Shown piece by piece: positions 21,747 to 33,849 of a DNA stretch of 64,000 nt. The stretch's first letter is position 1. Each line of letters opens with the position of its first letter. The notes under the pieces were generated by a model. That model was not told the origin of the DNA. It searched no databases and saw nothing but the letters and a program-made list of their open reading frames with translations. The stretch covers positions 5,463,399 to 5,527,398 of the forward strand of contig OZ024783.1 in assembly GCA_964017065.1 (NCBI GenBank), written 5' to 3'. This DNA is from Haliclona indistincta. Lineage: Eukaryota; Porifera; Demospongiae; Haplosclerida; Chalinidae. The position numbers were made by a program, and so were the translations under genes.

Positions 21747-24700
21747 TTAAGTGACCTTGTCGTTAGTTGTTTCAACAAAGTCGCCCTTGTCGCTTAAATC
21801 ACCACTTCTTGCTACTACTGCACCATATTCCAAAACTTGAGATAGAAGAGAAACAGTTGAAGGAAGAAAGATAGAGCAGTTTAACTCTCTCAAGCTACAG
21901 CATGTTTTCTCGCAACAGGTCTTTAAAGACACTTCAGTCAGCTTGCATGGCTTGGTACCATGTGGAAGCTAAAAATCAAATTGAAAACCTGAATGACTCA
22001 GTTGCTATTAACCTTTCTTAAGTAGCCTGGGGTGTACATTGCCTTTTCTTGTCTAAAGGTGTCACTGCTACCACTAGAGTTAACAAATCCTTGAACTTCA
22101 TGACGAGAATAAAGTTGACGCAGACCATCTCCACAGCTAGATAAAAATAAACTCCTAGTACGCAAAACACAAGTACTTCAAAACTAACTAAACTAACCTG
22201 ACACCATGATCAATATCATAAACTCCACCACAACTAATGAAGCGAAGGTACTCCAATGTAGCCAAGTTCACAGCTATATCTTTACTCGGAGAATGCTTGT
22301 TCCCATAAATGTTTCTATCTCTCATAACTGAATTGAATGACTCGTACCTGCATCACGAGAAACTGTTCAAATCATCAAATAGTTACGATGGGATTTAACC
22401 TTTCTGTATTGAAACGAGCAGGAGGTCCAAACTCCAGCATGTCATCTGTCAAGTGCAGTAGTAAGTGGACTTTCAATCTCTTTGCAAATTGAGGCATATA
22501 CTCCTTCACGCTGGCGACAAACTGTTCACAAATCCGTTGATAGTCACTAATTTTGTCTTTCAGCACAGGAAGGTAATAAGCAATCCGGAAGATCTTTATC
22601 AAGAGAAATACATAATTCACAAGATAGTGGTTGGGTTATGCGTTTCACACTTCACACACCTTGACACTTACAAGGTGCAATTGCCAAACACACATGCACG
22701 AACACACGCATGCACACAGACACACATGCATGGATACAGACACACGTACAGACACACACGCATGGATACAGACACACAGACACACACGCACACAACCACA
22801 CTAAACCACATGTACCTTGGACAGCAACAGCCAACATTTCTTTCCTTCAGGACTTAAATATGAATCAATGATAAAAACAGCCATCTGTATCCAGGCTTTG
22901 AAGTCCCTCCCCACAAAGGACTGATAATAGTAACATATATTTCCTGCCACTCTTACAGAAAAGCCACTGTAGGGAAATACAGCCATGCGAGCCAAGATCT
23001 CCTCTTTTTGTTGGGTGGAGCAACTGCCCATAAAGGATCTAACCATATACTTGCATGCTCCTAGCAAGATAGTATGAAGAACTTCAACTGGTGTCGATCT
23101 GTGTGTTGTAAAAGAAAGTAAATTCGATATCAACGTGACACTATCACACTTACACAAATAGATCTACAGACAAATCCATTGAGGGGTTTTTAGTTTCTCT
23201 CATGCCACAAGACGTTCTTGCATCTGACTTGGCTTTTTCTGTCCTCTTTGCTGAAATTTCCTCCATCTGCTTTATAGCCAGCTGCTTGGTACGACGCTCG
23301 GCTACAGAATCTGAGCTTTGGCTGTTTGCCTGCATAATAGGAACAGTAAAACATTTATATTACCTCAAATAGGCAATACCATGCACTTTCTGCAAAAGAA
23401 TTTTGCACGACTGCCCAGATGATTCAAAAGCTCAGATGCTCTAACGTTGTCACACAAAGCACATAGAACCGAAGTAATCAGAGAAACTTCAGTCTTGAGA
23501 AAAGCATCATACACATATACACCGTCTTCCAAACACTTAAGGTCGTCTACTATTGGGCCTGCCATGTCCAGTGCACTTAGATTGTTTGAACATGCAACAA
23601 AATGTATAATTATGTTCAAACTTTCGGGCTTGATTTCCTGAGAGTCCAGCAAGAGTGAGACACCAGCAGTCAAATTTATTCCACTTTTTTGATCTGTTGC
23701 CACTTGAATCATCAGAATAGAAAACAATGGGGACGATAACAACAGGACAGCATTTAGCTTTTAATGGATGCTCAGATGTGAGGTCATCATACACCTTAAT
23801 GTCATTAACAGAGACAGTAAGTAGTGATTGGCAGTAAAAACAGTGTTAAAGTACCTGATCACAGAGAGGTTGAAGTGATGGCTGATGATAGGTTAAATCT
23901 AGTTGCACCAACTGAGAAGGAGGCTTGGAAATGGACTTAATAACGCTGGCTGAAATGGTTTCAACATCACACACAACCGAAGTATTGCCATCATAGTTGA
24001 GCAAAGATAGCCCAGGATATTTTTTCCACAACTGCTCGATAGTGATAATAACTCTTACATCAACAAACACAGTTGCATCTCCTTCCTATAAAACAAAAAT
24101 GATTATCAACTGAATAGTGCAAATTACCAGTATAGTATGAATGCAACATGTGTACATACCCTTTGAAAGAATTTTAAGACCTTTCCTAATATAGACCCCA
24201 GAGTTGAGTGCATATAAATGACAAAGTCGCCTATAAAGACGTGGAGAGATGGCGAAACTACGGTCATGACAGTTTGAAATTGTTGTGCCAGCGGTTAGCA
24301 TGAAACATCTCTCTATGAAGTATGAAAAAGAATGTCTCATGCAATGATTATTCCTACCGTATCCCATTCTTAGCAATGACAGGATACCGTGATAAGGCCT
24401 CGGCTGTCACTGGGTTGCTAAGACAGTGCTTCAAGATAGTAGATGGTAAGTTGATGTAAAAAGGAGTTCCTACTGGTGAGTAGAACTAAAACACAGTAAA
24501 TAAAACAACATTCAGTAACAAGAAGCAAATACCTTTTTGGGAGGTACAAACCCAGGGAGAACAAATCTTTTGATGCTGTCTAGGCTAGGTACTACCAAAC
24601 CATGCTGCTTCATGACATAAAAAACAAACTTCAGGTTGGTTTCTCCCTGAGTACCAAATTCATAACATACAATAAATAACAATGATGATAATATACCAAA

Positions 24701-26540
24701 GGCCGAAAGCCATGTAGAAGCATATACAGCAAAGCAAATGTGCGTGAAGGAAACGGTGAATAGTCAAATTCATCTCTAGAGCACATAAAATTCAGATCTG
24801 TATCACAAATACAAGTAAGTATAGTAATTGTCATTGATTGGATTACATACCAAAAGGTATTTCTTCTTCTGGTTCACTATAATCACTGTCTGTCGAAATA
24901 TCAGACTCAATTGCCAGCTGAGTAGGACTAGTAATAGGCTGTGTGGTATTATTATTAGAGAGGCACGGTAGTGCCTCCCTATGTAGGATTGAACGAGAAA
25001 ACAAGATGGCGGCAACATACAATGTACATGTATTAGCGTTCAAACGCTGATATTTCGTCTGGTGATGAATTTTATACGTCCAAAGACACTTAGATCTGCT
25101 CTCTGTCGTTGCCCCATCTTACAATAGCAAGGAGATTGCTCGAAATTGTTGCTAAAGTGACGAACCTGGAAACGGTGAAAATCATGATCGAGTTTCGTCA
25201 TCTTCGTCTTCTTCTTTCTTCTTACTTCAGCGCGCCTAGCGCCTTTACGCGAGCAGTGCCGAGACCAAAACACCCACGAACAGTCGTGAAATTCTCCTGG
25301 CAGGTGCCTTTTGATCTTTGCTTTTAACGCAACGGCGATATAAATTCCGCGATTTCTCGATTGTCAGCTAAGTGTTAGACGCCATTATTGTGATTGCGCA
25401 GTACGCACGTGACCAAGCAGTGGTCAGCGCACGTGACCAAGCACTAGCTTTAGTATCGCCGCGCCGACGCGCCGACGCGCCGTATGGTTCACGGAGAACA
25501 CATAAATTGTCTGGAGTCTTCGAAGAACGGTAAGCTCGTATAGGATCACCATTCTGCACTTTCCAGATAATTATAACCGCCGTACAGGTCTACAAACAAG
25601 TGTGGGCGGGGCTCGTATGCACTGCATGCATTCATGCATGCGTAGGCGACCTGATATGTACAGCATAACAATTATTTTTAGTTACAAGTTTAAAATAGTT
25701 AATAATAAAGAAAAACCATCAACAACAGGAAAACTAAACCAATGGTGGAAACAAAGACGGCTCGGTACTTGCATGATATTGAACTGGACATTACTGAAAA
25801 AGAAAAATGGACAAAAACAAGAAAATTGAGAAGATTTCTATCGAAATCAATAGGATGTAGGGTTGTGAAATCTACCACTGGTCCACAATGTAAAGTAACA
25901 AGAAACAAGCATGGAATAGTAACACGATTGACTTGCTAACAGACCATAGATCCCTACATCAATGGCTGTACATAAGATCAATATTTTGTCACAAGCTGAA
26001 TGCACATCTGGTGTCAGTCAACAGTAACTATAGCTGTAGTAGCTATAGTCAACCACAGCAGCCACTGATGTAGGGATCTATGGTCTGTTAGCAAGTCAAT
26101 CGTGTTACTATTCCATGCTTGTTTCTTGTTAGTTTACATTGTGGACCAGTGGTAGATTTCACAACCCTACATCCTATTGATTTCGATAGAAATCTTTTTA
26201 ATTTTCTTGTTTAAAAAGGAATGCTGTGTAAACATGCTTAGTTTATGCACTGACCATAACCTCCTCTGAGCTACTTCCAATGTCGACATCTTCAATATCT
26301 TCTAGGTATTCATTGCTGTCTGCTGGATCGTCTTCTGAATTCGCAATGGCAAAGTATTGGTTGTGTCGAACGCTCTTGAGATGTCTGCCATAATGTGACT
26401 TGAACGAGAAGCCTATGTCACACAAATTACAGTAGAATTGATACTGTCCTATACGTAAGAGAAATATAAAATTATACGAGGAAAGAATAGAACATAGAAC
26501 TATTAAACTTACTAGTAAATCTGGCTGTAGCAGACGCCAT
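21747..26540 (-). CDS. Plavaka/KDZ-like transposase with N-terminal C2H2 finger, interrupted
   Basis: Minus-strand exons run from ATG 26540 to a stop at 21747. The second exon encodes a C2H2 finger (YCNLCDIGFSFKSHYGRHLK...H) and an acidic stretch. Later exons carry the family's recurrent blocks: DYSPFPSRTFALLYMLLHG (24798-24697), FYSDDSSGNRSKKWNKFDCW and GPIVDDLKCLEDGVYVYDAF (23.5-23.8 kb), LNHLGSRAKFFCRKCM, then TPVEVLHTILLGACKYMVRS and YYQSFVGRDFKAWIQMAVF (22.8-23.1 kb), and HLLLHLTDDMLEFGPPARFN (22.4 kb). These match the Plavaka group of KDZ DNA transposases. A foldback repeat (24957-26211) sits between the finger exon and the next exon. Some exons near 24.1-24.4 kb look degenerate, so activity is doubtful. 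It is divergent to the gene at 26646. Confidence 0.65.
22680..22800. repeat. CA-rich simple repeat
   Basis: Irregular runs of CACACGCA/CACAGACA/CATGGATACAGA in an apparent intron of the minus-strand transposase gene. The long Cys/Val frames across it are repeat artefacts. Confidence 0.8.
24957..26211. mobile_element. Foldback repeat family, copy A
   Basis: The left end is a small palindrome (AGGCACGGTAGTGCCT, 24957-24980). About 0.85 kb of unique repeat sequence follows, including GATCTGCTCTCTG, two CACGTGACCAAGCA motifs and GGGCGGGGCTCGTATGCA. The right end is a large hairpin: arms 25817-25968 and 26059-26211 pair almost perfectly around a 90-bp spacer. Copies B and C at 47891-50302 have the same order in the opposite orientation. 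It splits the minus-strand transposase gene. Coding potential is not convincing, and the class is unknown. Confidence 0.7.
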
Positions 26541-26645
26541 GTTTGCCTTTCTCGAGCTTAAATTTCCACGTGGCTGTGTGAAGGCGTGCCAACACTTCCA
26601 CGTGTGCAGACCTTTTCATGTGAAGATCTTAGTTCCAGTACTAGT
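26541..26645. promoter_or_regulatory. Shared intergenic region of a divergent gene pair
   Basis: About 105 bp separate the ATG of the minus-strand transposase (26540) from the plus-strand start at 26646. TTCCACGTG occurs twice (26571 and 26597 areas), giving two E-box-like CACGTG sites. The spacing implies a bidirectional promoter; this is inference. Confidence 0.45.
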
Positions 26646-27775
26646 ATGGATCGAGATATCGGAAGCACAAGCAGCCAGGAGCTAAACGGTCGAGAGGAGA
26701 CGCAACCACCTCGTGTGATTAATTCGAACGGGACACCGTCAGGAAACAGGCCTGGAGTGACCATCGATTTAACTCCCCAAGCCAAGGCACATCCTTTGTT
26801 CCCCCTGCTTGATTACATGGCTAGAGGAATTCATAATCAAAACAAAAAGATGCTTATCGTAGAGGAAAAACAAGTGAAACTAGAAAGAGAAATTTCTACT
26901 GTAAAACGCGTCCAAGAAGAACTACGACAGCTAATGAAAGAGATAATTCCTATGATGTTTAGCCTCAAAGAAAATGGGTTTGATGTAATCACTTTTTAAA
27001 TAGATACCACGCAAATTAACTATTAATTTTACTAAAAATTATACAGGCTCAACTTCGTGTTGGCTTAGCATCGCTTTATTCTGAATCACTTTTAAGAGAA
27101 GTTAGTGATGAAAAAGTGACGGTAAGTCAAATTCAAACTTTTCACTTTACTGAATGAAAATTTGTTTTAGCGACTTGTGAGAAGTGTTCTCAAAGCAGCG
27201 TGTCAGGAAAGGTATAAAATGGACGCAGCTATCAAGTACTGCAAAAAAAATATCTCTGTATTCAGAACAGAAGAACGGCGACGTGTAAGCAATAGCAGTA
27301 CATACATGTCTCTTTCATGATGTCGTCTTCATCTATTTGTAGGTTCTTGGTATTTCACCATGCCAAAAATTGGCGGGACTTCAGACTGATCAGTTGGCTC
27401 GTTTTGTAATGCATTATCTTAAGGCACCAGAGAGCAAAGTCAATACCTACACAAAGAATTTGGTAATACTGGTATGTCAATGTCCAGGCATACTGCTGAC
27501 TATGCATGATCATGTCATTATAATTATAGAGGCGGTATGCTAGGAGCAGTTATACTGGGAATGGCAAGTTTTATGAAGGTTTCAAAACTTGGCTTTTGGC
27601 AAACTACCCTTCTAATGGCATCCCCTCACCAGAAGAGTTAAAAGTACTCGAAGAGGAGGATAAAGCTCACTACAGCAATGACCACTTGGCAACTTGTGGA
27701 GATGATGTAGAAGGAATGGAACTTGCTGATGGCTATGACATGCTGGACGAGGCCGAATATAACTTACATGACTAG
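26646..27775 (+). CDS. Unknown 297-residue protein, divergent partner of the transposase
   Basis: Five exons, 26646-26984, 27047-27121, 27171-27284, 27343-27462 and 27530-27775, each a multiple of three and all phase 0, give an uninterrupted 297-residue frame ending DEAEYNLHD. The first third is Ser/Thr/Pro-rich. A helical, probably coiled-coil segment (IVEEKQVKLEREISTVKRVQ) follows, and then a globular part with LVRSVLKAACQERYKMDAA and FYEGFKTWLLANYP. The tail is strongly acidic. No known domain is recognised. Its position, head-to-head with a DNA-transposon gene at about 100 bp, suggests an accessory protein of the same element. It could instead be a host gene. The intact frame is notable beside a damaged transposase. 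Confidence 0.65.
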
Positions 27776-28733
27776 CTGCATCATCTTCGCATAGCTAGTG
27801 TGACTAGCTAGCTATAGCTTATACTATGTATTTATTAGCAGTTAAGTACTAGTTTTGTGTACAAAGAATGCACATTACTTGCCAGTTACTTCCAGGCAAA
27901 TTTAGTTGCACAACGCATGATTGTCAAATTGCTTACTGCTGTCACTTTATCGACAACCATTGGAAGAGGATATTAAGGAACTGGTTTTGGTATAATGGGA
28001 CTCTGGCTCTGTTAATTCTATTCCCACCAGAGTACCACTGTTGATACGCAAGCCAGAAACAATAATTGGTTGGTGGCACTTAAGTTTGGATTGGAAACTA
28101 CTAGATTGGATGTCAAAAATAAATACATGAGGATCATTATCACGACAAAGCATTATTACACTGAATTTTTAATGATTTTGCCAAAATTAATTTCTATAGC
28201 TATCACTAATTTCTAGCTACAGTACTTTAGTTGAGGGCTATCACAAATGAAATGTCCTGTAATGTCCATATCTCTCCTGTTCTTCCTATTCGGCATTCAA
28301 GCCATTAACAGTTTTTTCAAGCATTATGATTCTCCACATAAATGAGCTTATTAATAAACACAATGAAGATAGTTTACACTGTCAGACAAATTGCTCACTT
28401 TCTCCTTGGTAGACGAGATAGTAAAGGTCTGTAACGCACCAGATACCTGGACATACGCGATACAGGTATGATTAATATACTAAGTACGAACAACGATATA
28501 CTGGTCTATTTCGGTCAGATAATACGGGCGTTTTCGGAACTGATGTCTATCGTTTATCTTTCAGGTACGATATCGGTGATGATACGTTATCGCTCTGATA
28601 CGGATATGCCTGCGCTTGGCTGTGTACGTGACGTGGGCCTTGGGCTGGTCTAAGCCCAACCCCCTAATTAACTCAGAATTTTTTACCGGGGCAACTGCCC
28701 CGGCTGCCTGCATTATAGCTACGCCACTGACTA
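27776..28733. other. No gene seen; fragments of repeats
   Basis: AT-rich sequence without convincing coding. At about 28684-28726 a GGGGCAACTGCCCCGG hairpin is followed by TAGCTACGCCACTG, which matches the terminus of the hAT-type MITE at 32838-33339. A solo end of that family is probable. Confidence 0.45.
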
Positions 28734-28917
28734 CAGCGCTTTAAATAGATCTTGCAACGCCACAGTCAAAGCGGAGGTAACACGTTTTATTACGTTGACC
28801 AATCAATCACGCACTTCAATTCTCCGATGCAGGCCCACACGTGACCAGCCGTGTTTGATTGGTCAACGTATTACTTCCGCTTTGACTGTGGCGTTGCAAG
28901 ATCTATTCAAAGCGCTG
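28734..28917. mobile_element. 184-bp MITE with TA duplications
   Basis: CAGCGCTTTAAATAGATCTT at the left is repeated inverted at the right end. Arms of about 70 bp pair through GCAACGCCACAGTCAAAGCG and GTTGACCAATCAA. TA lies on both sides (28732-28733 and 28918-28919). This is typical of a Tc1/mariner-derived MITE. Confidence 0.75.
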
Positions 28918-28919
28918 TA

Positions 28920-29317
28920 CATGTAACAGTAAGGGACTAGTTTTTAATTTTGATAACGTAACTTACGCTACGTGTGCGTTACAACGGTACTTTACCATTT
29001 TACGTACTACAAAAGCAGTGCAGAGTGACTGTTCAAGTTTTTAACGCTGCCATAGTGAGTACTCGGCGTGCGAGACTACTCGGCGCGTGAGACAAGTCTA
29101 CTTGACGACCGGCTCTGCAGACTACGAAGGTATAATATAATATAATTCTTGATTTTAGAAGAGGACTTATGACTAGACCCAGATAGCTGTCACACAGCCG
29201 CCTAGATACGCTCAGATACTTATAGTAGTTGTCACACTGCCTAGACCCAGATATATAGCTGTCACACTGCCACCAAGAAGACACCGCTATAAACCATGCA
29301 TATCTTGTTCATTTCAG
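28920..29317. other. Upstream region of NLR unit 4
   Basis: This does not match the leader exon of units 1-3. It holds loose direct repeats of TAGACCCAGATA..AGCTGTCACACTGCC between 29175 and 29275. The ATG at 29318 again follows an acceptor directly (TTTCAG), so a leader exon upstream is expected but was not identified. Confidence 0.4.
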
Positions 29318-32234
29318 ATGAAGCCTGTGTCATTACTTATCTGCTATGTGTACCAAGCCTGGTTCTATTGGACATTCTTTTCCTTTGCTACTGAAGCATA
29401 TCCACTGCAACAACGCCAGTTGAATAATACCAGTAAGCTCTAAACCACAACGGCCTGCATGCCATGATGCAAGACTGAGCTGGATACAGTTAGTTTATTA
29501 TTTTTACAAAATTTAATGAAAGGCACTGACGCAATAATAAATGCATTTTTCAATACCAGGTGCAGTTATTATAGCAGCTTGAGTTGTTTATACCCATAAT
29601 AAAAATTGTTATTACATGGTTCAAGGAAATGATATTACAAATGTAGCTTATATAAACATCTAGCTGTGATACAATAACAATAATTATCTTATGATAATAA
29701 ATTTCTGTAGACAATGCGGCACAACTTGATCGTGAACTGTTGGCCACTGTTCTCCCATCTGTGGTAGTCTTGCTGGGTGTGATTATTACTACTACAACAC
29801 CTTTTCTTATTTTCTTGTGTAGGTGCATAACCTGTGTGCAAACTTTAGAAATTGAATTTTTATAATTATAGGTAAAAGAAAGTGTACTTCTTCATCAGGC
29901 AGACGTACCAGAGCTTATGGTTAGCTTCAAACAACCCATGCATGCAGCAACCGTTTATATCATTGCTTTTATATAGCTATCACTGAATATGCCCAGTATC
30001 TCAAACGTCACTACAAACAGCCACTCCCTGATGATGACGGATTACTTACAACGCGGCACAGAAATGGATATGTTGATCTAGCTGTCATCAGCAGTGAGTC
30101 TCTGACACATGAAACAGACATAACAGCAGAGACTAGCTTCATGACTAGTGGTCCAAGAGAGGAAATGTTAGCATCTGTCTTAAATCTTACTGACATTCTG
30201 AAGCCAAGTAAGAGTGGTACTCCAATAAGGTGCGTCCTGATAGAGGGTGCGCCAGGTATTGGCAAGAGCACACTTGTTTGGGAGTTAAGTCACAAGTGGG
30301 AGGAGTTAGACAATATGAAGCGATACAAGCTGGTGCTGCTGGTTTCATTGAGAGAAGCTTTAGAAGCTAAGTGTCTTAAAGAAATATTACCACGGCTACA
30401 ATACGAAGACATACATGAAGATGATATTATAACAGGAATTGGAGATGGTAGTGACATACTTATTATTCTTGATGGTTTTGATGAGCTTCCTCGTGCAAAA
30501 CGCCAGTCTGGCTCAATCTTTATAAATATCATTAAGGGTGTGCAACTACCAAACGCTACAGTAATCGTTACTAGTCGGCCTTCAGTAAGTGCTGACCTCA
30601 AGAGGTTGTGCAGAAATAACATCGACAGGCATTTGAAGATTTTAGGTTTCACTGGAGGACAAATCGAAAAATTTGTTGAAAGCGAATTTAGAGATGGTGT
30701 TGAACGGGCAGCATTCCTGCAGTATCTCAAGATTAACCCTATAGTCAAGAGTATGATGCACCTTCCTCTCTATGCTGTCATTGTTGCTGAAGTTTTTGAT
30801 GGCACTAAGTCGCCACAGCTAAAGACTATGATTCAACTGTACGATGCTCTCACTCGTAGCCTCATCCGTCACCACTTGGTTCGAAACAACCCAGGAAACG
30901 AAGATTATGAAATGCCTCAATCCCTCCAATGTAAGAATGACATTAACCAGCTTCCTTTAGCAATGCGCAGCACATTTTATAAGTTAGTCGAGGTAGCTTT
31001 CAATGGTCTCAAAACAGAAACATACTGTTTCACTGATCTTGGCAACGATTTCGATCACCTTGGAGTGATGAAGAAAGTACAAAGTTTAGACATGTCTGTC
31101 GGTCCTAGATATGCTTTTAGTTACTTGCATACGCAATTCCAAGAGTACTTGGCGGCTCTTCACATATTTTACAACCCGGAAGATCTTGAGTTGCCAGCGT
31201 CTTTTGGTAAAAGAGACGTTTTACGATTTTTGGCTGGACTATGCCGTGCACATGATAATGATAGAATTCTTTCAGTTGTTGGCAATTTACTTGGAAGAAT
31301 AGGGGACCAACACAACCTTCAATTGGCTCGTTGTGTGTATGAATGTAATGCAATTGTAGAAAAAATTCCGATGATGAGCGAAGTGTTTGATGGGGAAACA
31401 ATAATTGGTGTAAGTGGTAAAATGCCCTTTGACTACTACATCATTGGTCATTGTGTCTGCCATGTTGGTGGGCAATGGAGCATTACAGTGCATAGCAGAG
31501 ATGAAGTTGCTCAATTGGTCAAAGGACTAGAATCAAAACAGCAGCAGATAAATGGACGGAGCAATTTGGGTAGGTCAATCAAGGGAAGAATAGAGGACCT
31601 TCAACTTGTAACTGGACCATTTGGAACATTACTGCCAATACTAACAAAGTACACTGACCTTCACATCCTCAAGCTCTGCTTTGTTGCTTTCAGTGCAAGT
31701 GATGCAGATATTTTGCAAGAATATATCTCACATCAGACAATAAAGAAAATCGAGATATTCAGCTGTAAAAACATTGAACTACTGTTTCCCATCATTTTGG
31801 GTCAATCTTCACTAGACACAGTGTACATCAGTGGTATTCTGTCAACAGGCACTGACCATGGTCATGTGGCATATAATACACGAAAACTTCTCGAATACAA
31901 CACAAATCTTAATGAGCTCTCCATTGATGATGCCATTATTGGTCCACAAAGAATGATTCAAGTCATTAATTCAAATAGTACACTCAAGAAAGTGACATTC
32001 TTTGTTACTGAAGTGCATGAATCAAGAAGAGTTTCTCTTAGTTTACCGGGACAGTCATACAGGAGCACAACAAATAGTATTGAGCTGCCATTAGTACACA
32101 AAACTCCACTGTCGCTCTTGCAGGAAGTTGCAAATAAAAAAAGGATCGATTTGCAGCTTGTTGATCCACACACCTATGATACCTTAAAGGCCCCTACTCG
32201 TATCCGGTCTTATTCTTCTCGACGCATCCATTAA
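29318..32234 (+). CDS. Membrane-anchored NACHT-LRR protein (NLR unit 4)
   Basis: Exons 29318-29432, 29711-29818, 29872-29919 and 29977-32234 splice to an open frame of 842 residues with three phase-1 introns. Exon 4 has exactly the length of unit 1 (2258 nt) and is about 95 percent alike by eye. Exon 1 is the shared signal-peptide exon with V/S changes. Exon 2 encodes a different TM helix (VLPSVVVLLGVIITTTTPFL) and exon 3 a different basic tail (CKRKCTSSSGRR). The NACHT keeps GAPGIGKS, ILIILDGFDEL and TSRPS, and the LRR-like tail is complete. The mix of a near-identical exon 4 with diverged exons 2-3 points to gene conversion or exon-wise recombination with unit 1. Confidence 0.85.
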
Positions 32235-32369
32235 ATAAATTTGCTATGCAGTTGATGTGACCACTTGTAGCTCCAGTATAGCTGACCCACTTTTCATAAT
32301 GGTTATTGTGTTACATTTTTTTTTGTATACGTATAATTGAGCAGATTAGATTGAGCATGGAAGATGTGT

Positions 32370-32584
32370 CAAAAATGGGGCACGAATGAGTTAAAAAGGC
32401 CATTTAACTTAGTGGTACTGGTTTCATTGAGAGAGGCTCAAAGAGTATACTGCATTGAAAATGTTTTTAAGAATTTGATAGCAACTTAATTTGATAGCAT
32501 TATAGAAGAAATGAAGTCTCAGAATGGTATTGGTTTTTTACTTATTCTTGATGGTTTCGATGAGCTTCTTCACGATAAGCACGA
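32370..32584 (+). pseudogene. NACHT fragment left of the LTR element
   Basis: A translation with stops contains NELKRPFNLVVLVSLREAQR and GFLLILDGFDELLHDK, the Walker B side of the same NACHT family. It lacks Walker A and ends where the 5' LTR begins. Confidence 0.65.
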
Positions 32585-33747
32585 TGTTGACATCATTTAT
32601 CTATGACGTCATTTTCATGTATATTATTGTGCTGCTCAATAAAACTAGAGTTCTAATGAACACATACCCGTGCGCTGAGCTAGGAGCTGAAAACGACTAC
32701 TCCAGCATTACTGCAACACGCACGTTACAGCTAGCTCATAGACAGCTCCAGAATAATAGATGATAGCATACATGCACTAACAGTTTATTGGCACATCACA
32801 GAAGGCCTCAAGAAAGACTGATACCGTAGCTATAGCCCAGTGGCGTAGCCAGAGTGGGGCCTAGTGGGGCCTGTGCCCCACCAAGTTTCACTAGTGCCCC
32901 ACTCCAAAATCAAGTCTCCTAATTAAAATTCATCAGTTAATTATAGCACATACTTGTCTTCATGATCAGTTAGTCTAGCTGAACGCACTTAGCTGACTTA
33001 TAAGCAATACTGGGCTGATCTGTCTGACTGACGGTCGATCTGTAGGTCTCCTGACTTGCTGCAGCCATTTTAGGCGTGGCCAATGCGAGGCGTGGCTTGT
33101 TTACACGTGTGGCTGGTTAACAAATGCTCTATAGCTACTAGTGGTGTGGCTACTGCAATATGGCTAAACGACAAGCTACCTTGTTTTCCTATCTGTCACA
33201 CTGGTAAGACAACAGTTTAAGACAACTGAAATGTCCAAAAACGTGCATCTCATGAATATTAATTAGCAAAAAAAATTTCGGGTTCGCTTCGCTCACCACT
33301 TCAGTGCCCCACCTCTGAAAAATCCTGGCTACGCCACTGCTATAGCCTATAGGCCTCAAGAAGCTCTGACGTACGGTACATGTGAGACTGAGTGAGGACA
33401 TCGACAAGGATAGGAGGTTGGGTGACACACCCACAATACCGTAAAGTGCTCTTGCAAGGACACGTAGCTTTAGAAAGCCATGGATTAGCCGGCGCTCGAG
33501 CAAGGCTTGCCAGCTCAGAGAACGTCTTCATAGGACTATAAATTCAGTGAAGAAGCTGCAGAGAGTGTTTTCGTGGAGAGTTTCGAGCGATAAGACGCAA
33601 ACCAGCGTGTTTTTTGTCCACACACACACATATAGACGGACACGAACGCATAACCCTGGCGCATACTGCGCACGGGTAATAATCAGTTCTGTTCTGTCCC
33701 TCTACGGTATCTCCATGTCGAGCGTTTTAGTTTCGAGAAGATACACA
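32585..33747 (+). repeat. 5' LTR, interrupted
   Basis: 32585-32643 and about 33685-33747 together match the 127-bp right LTR. About 1.04 kb between them is inserted sequence, which itself includes the hAT MITE at 32838-33339. A TCTGGTCCTCCGAGCCGG stretch directly after the LTR is the expected primer-binding area. Confidence 0.75.
32838..33339. mobile_element. 502-bp hAT-type MITE
   Basis: The termini are CAGTGGCGTAGCCAG and its reverse complement CTGGCTACGCCACTG. They are flanked by a perfect 8-bp duplication, CTATAGCC (32830-32837 and 33340-33347). Both are hAT hallmarks. It has no coding. It sits inside an insertion in the 5' LTR of the BEL element, so it is among the youngest layers here. 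Confidence 0.9.
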
Positions 33748-33849
33748 CACATTTCTGGTCCTCCGAGCCGGATACTGTCTCTCTAGCAGTATCGCTACCA
33801 CGCTACCGTTGTGTCTGCTCAAGAACACGTGCTGTTCCCTGCGCTCGTC

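Noticed and set aside
25602..25829. Lys-rich 75-residue frame as a small nuclear protein gene
   Set aside because: It is part of foldback repeat copy A, and equivalents in copies B and C have different stops and shifts.
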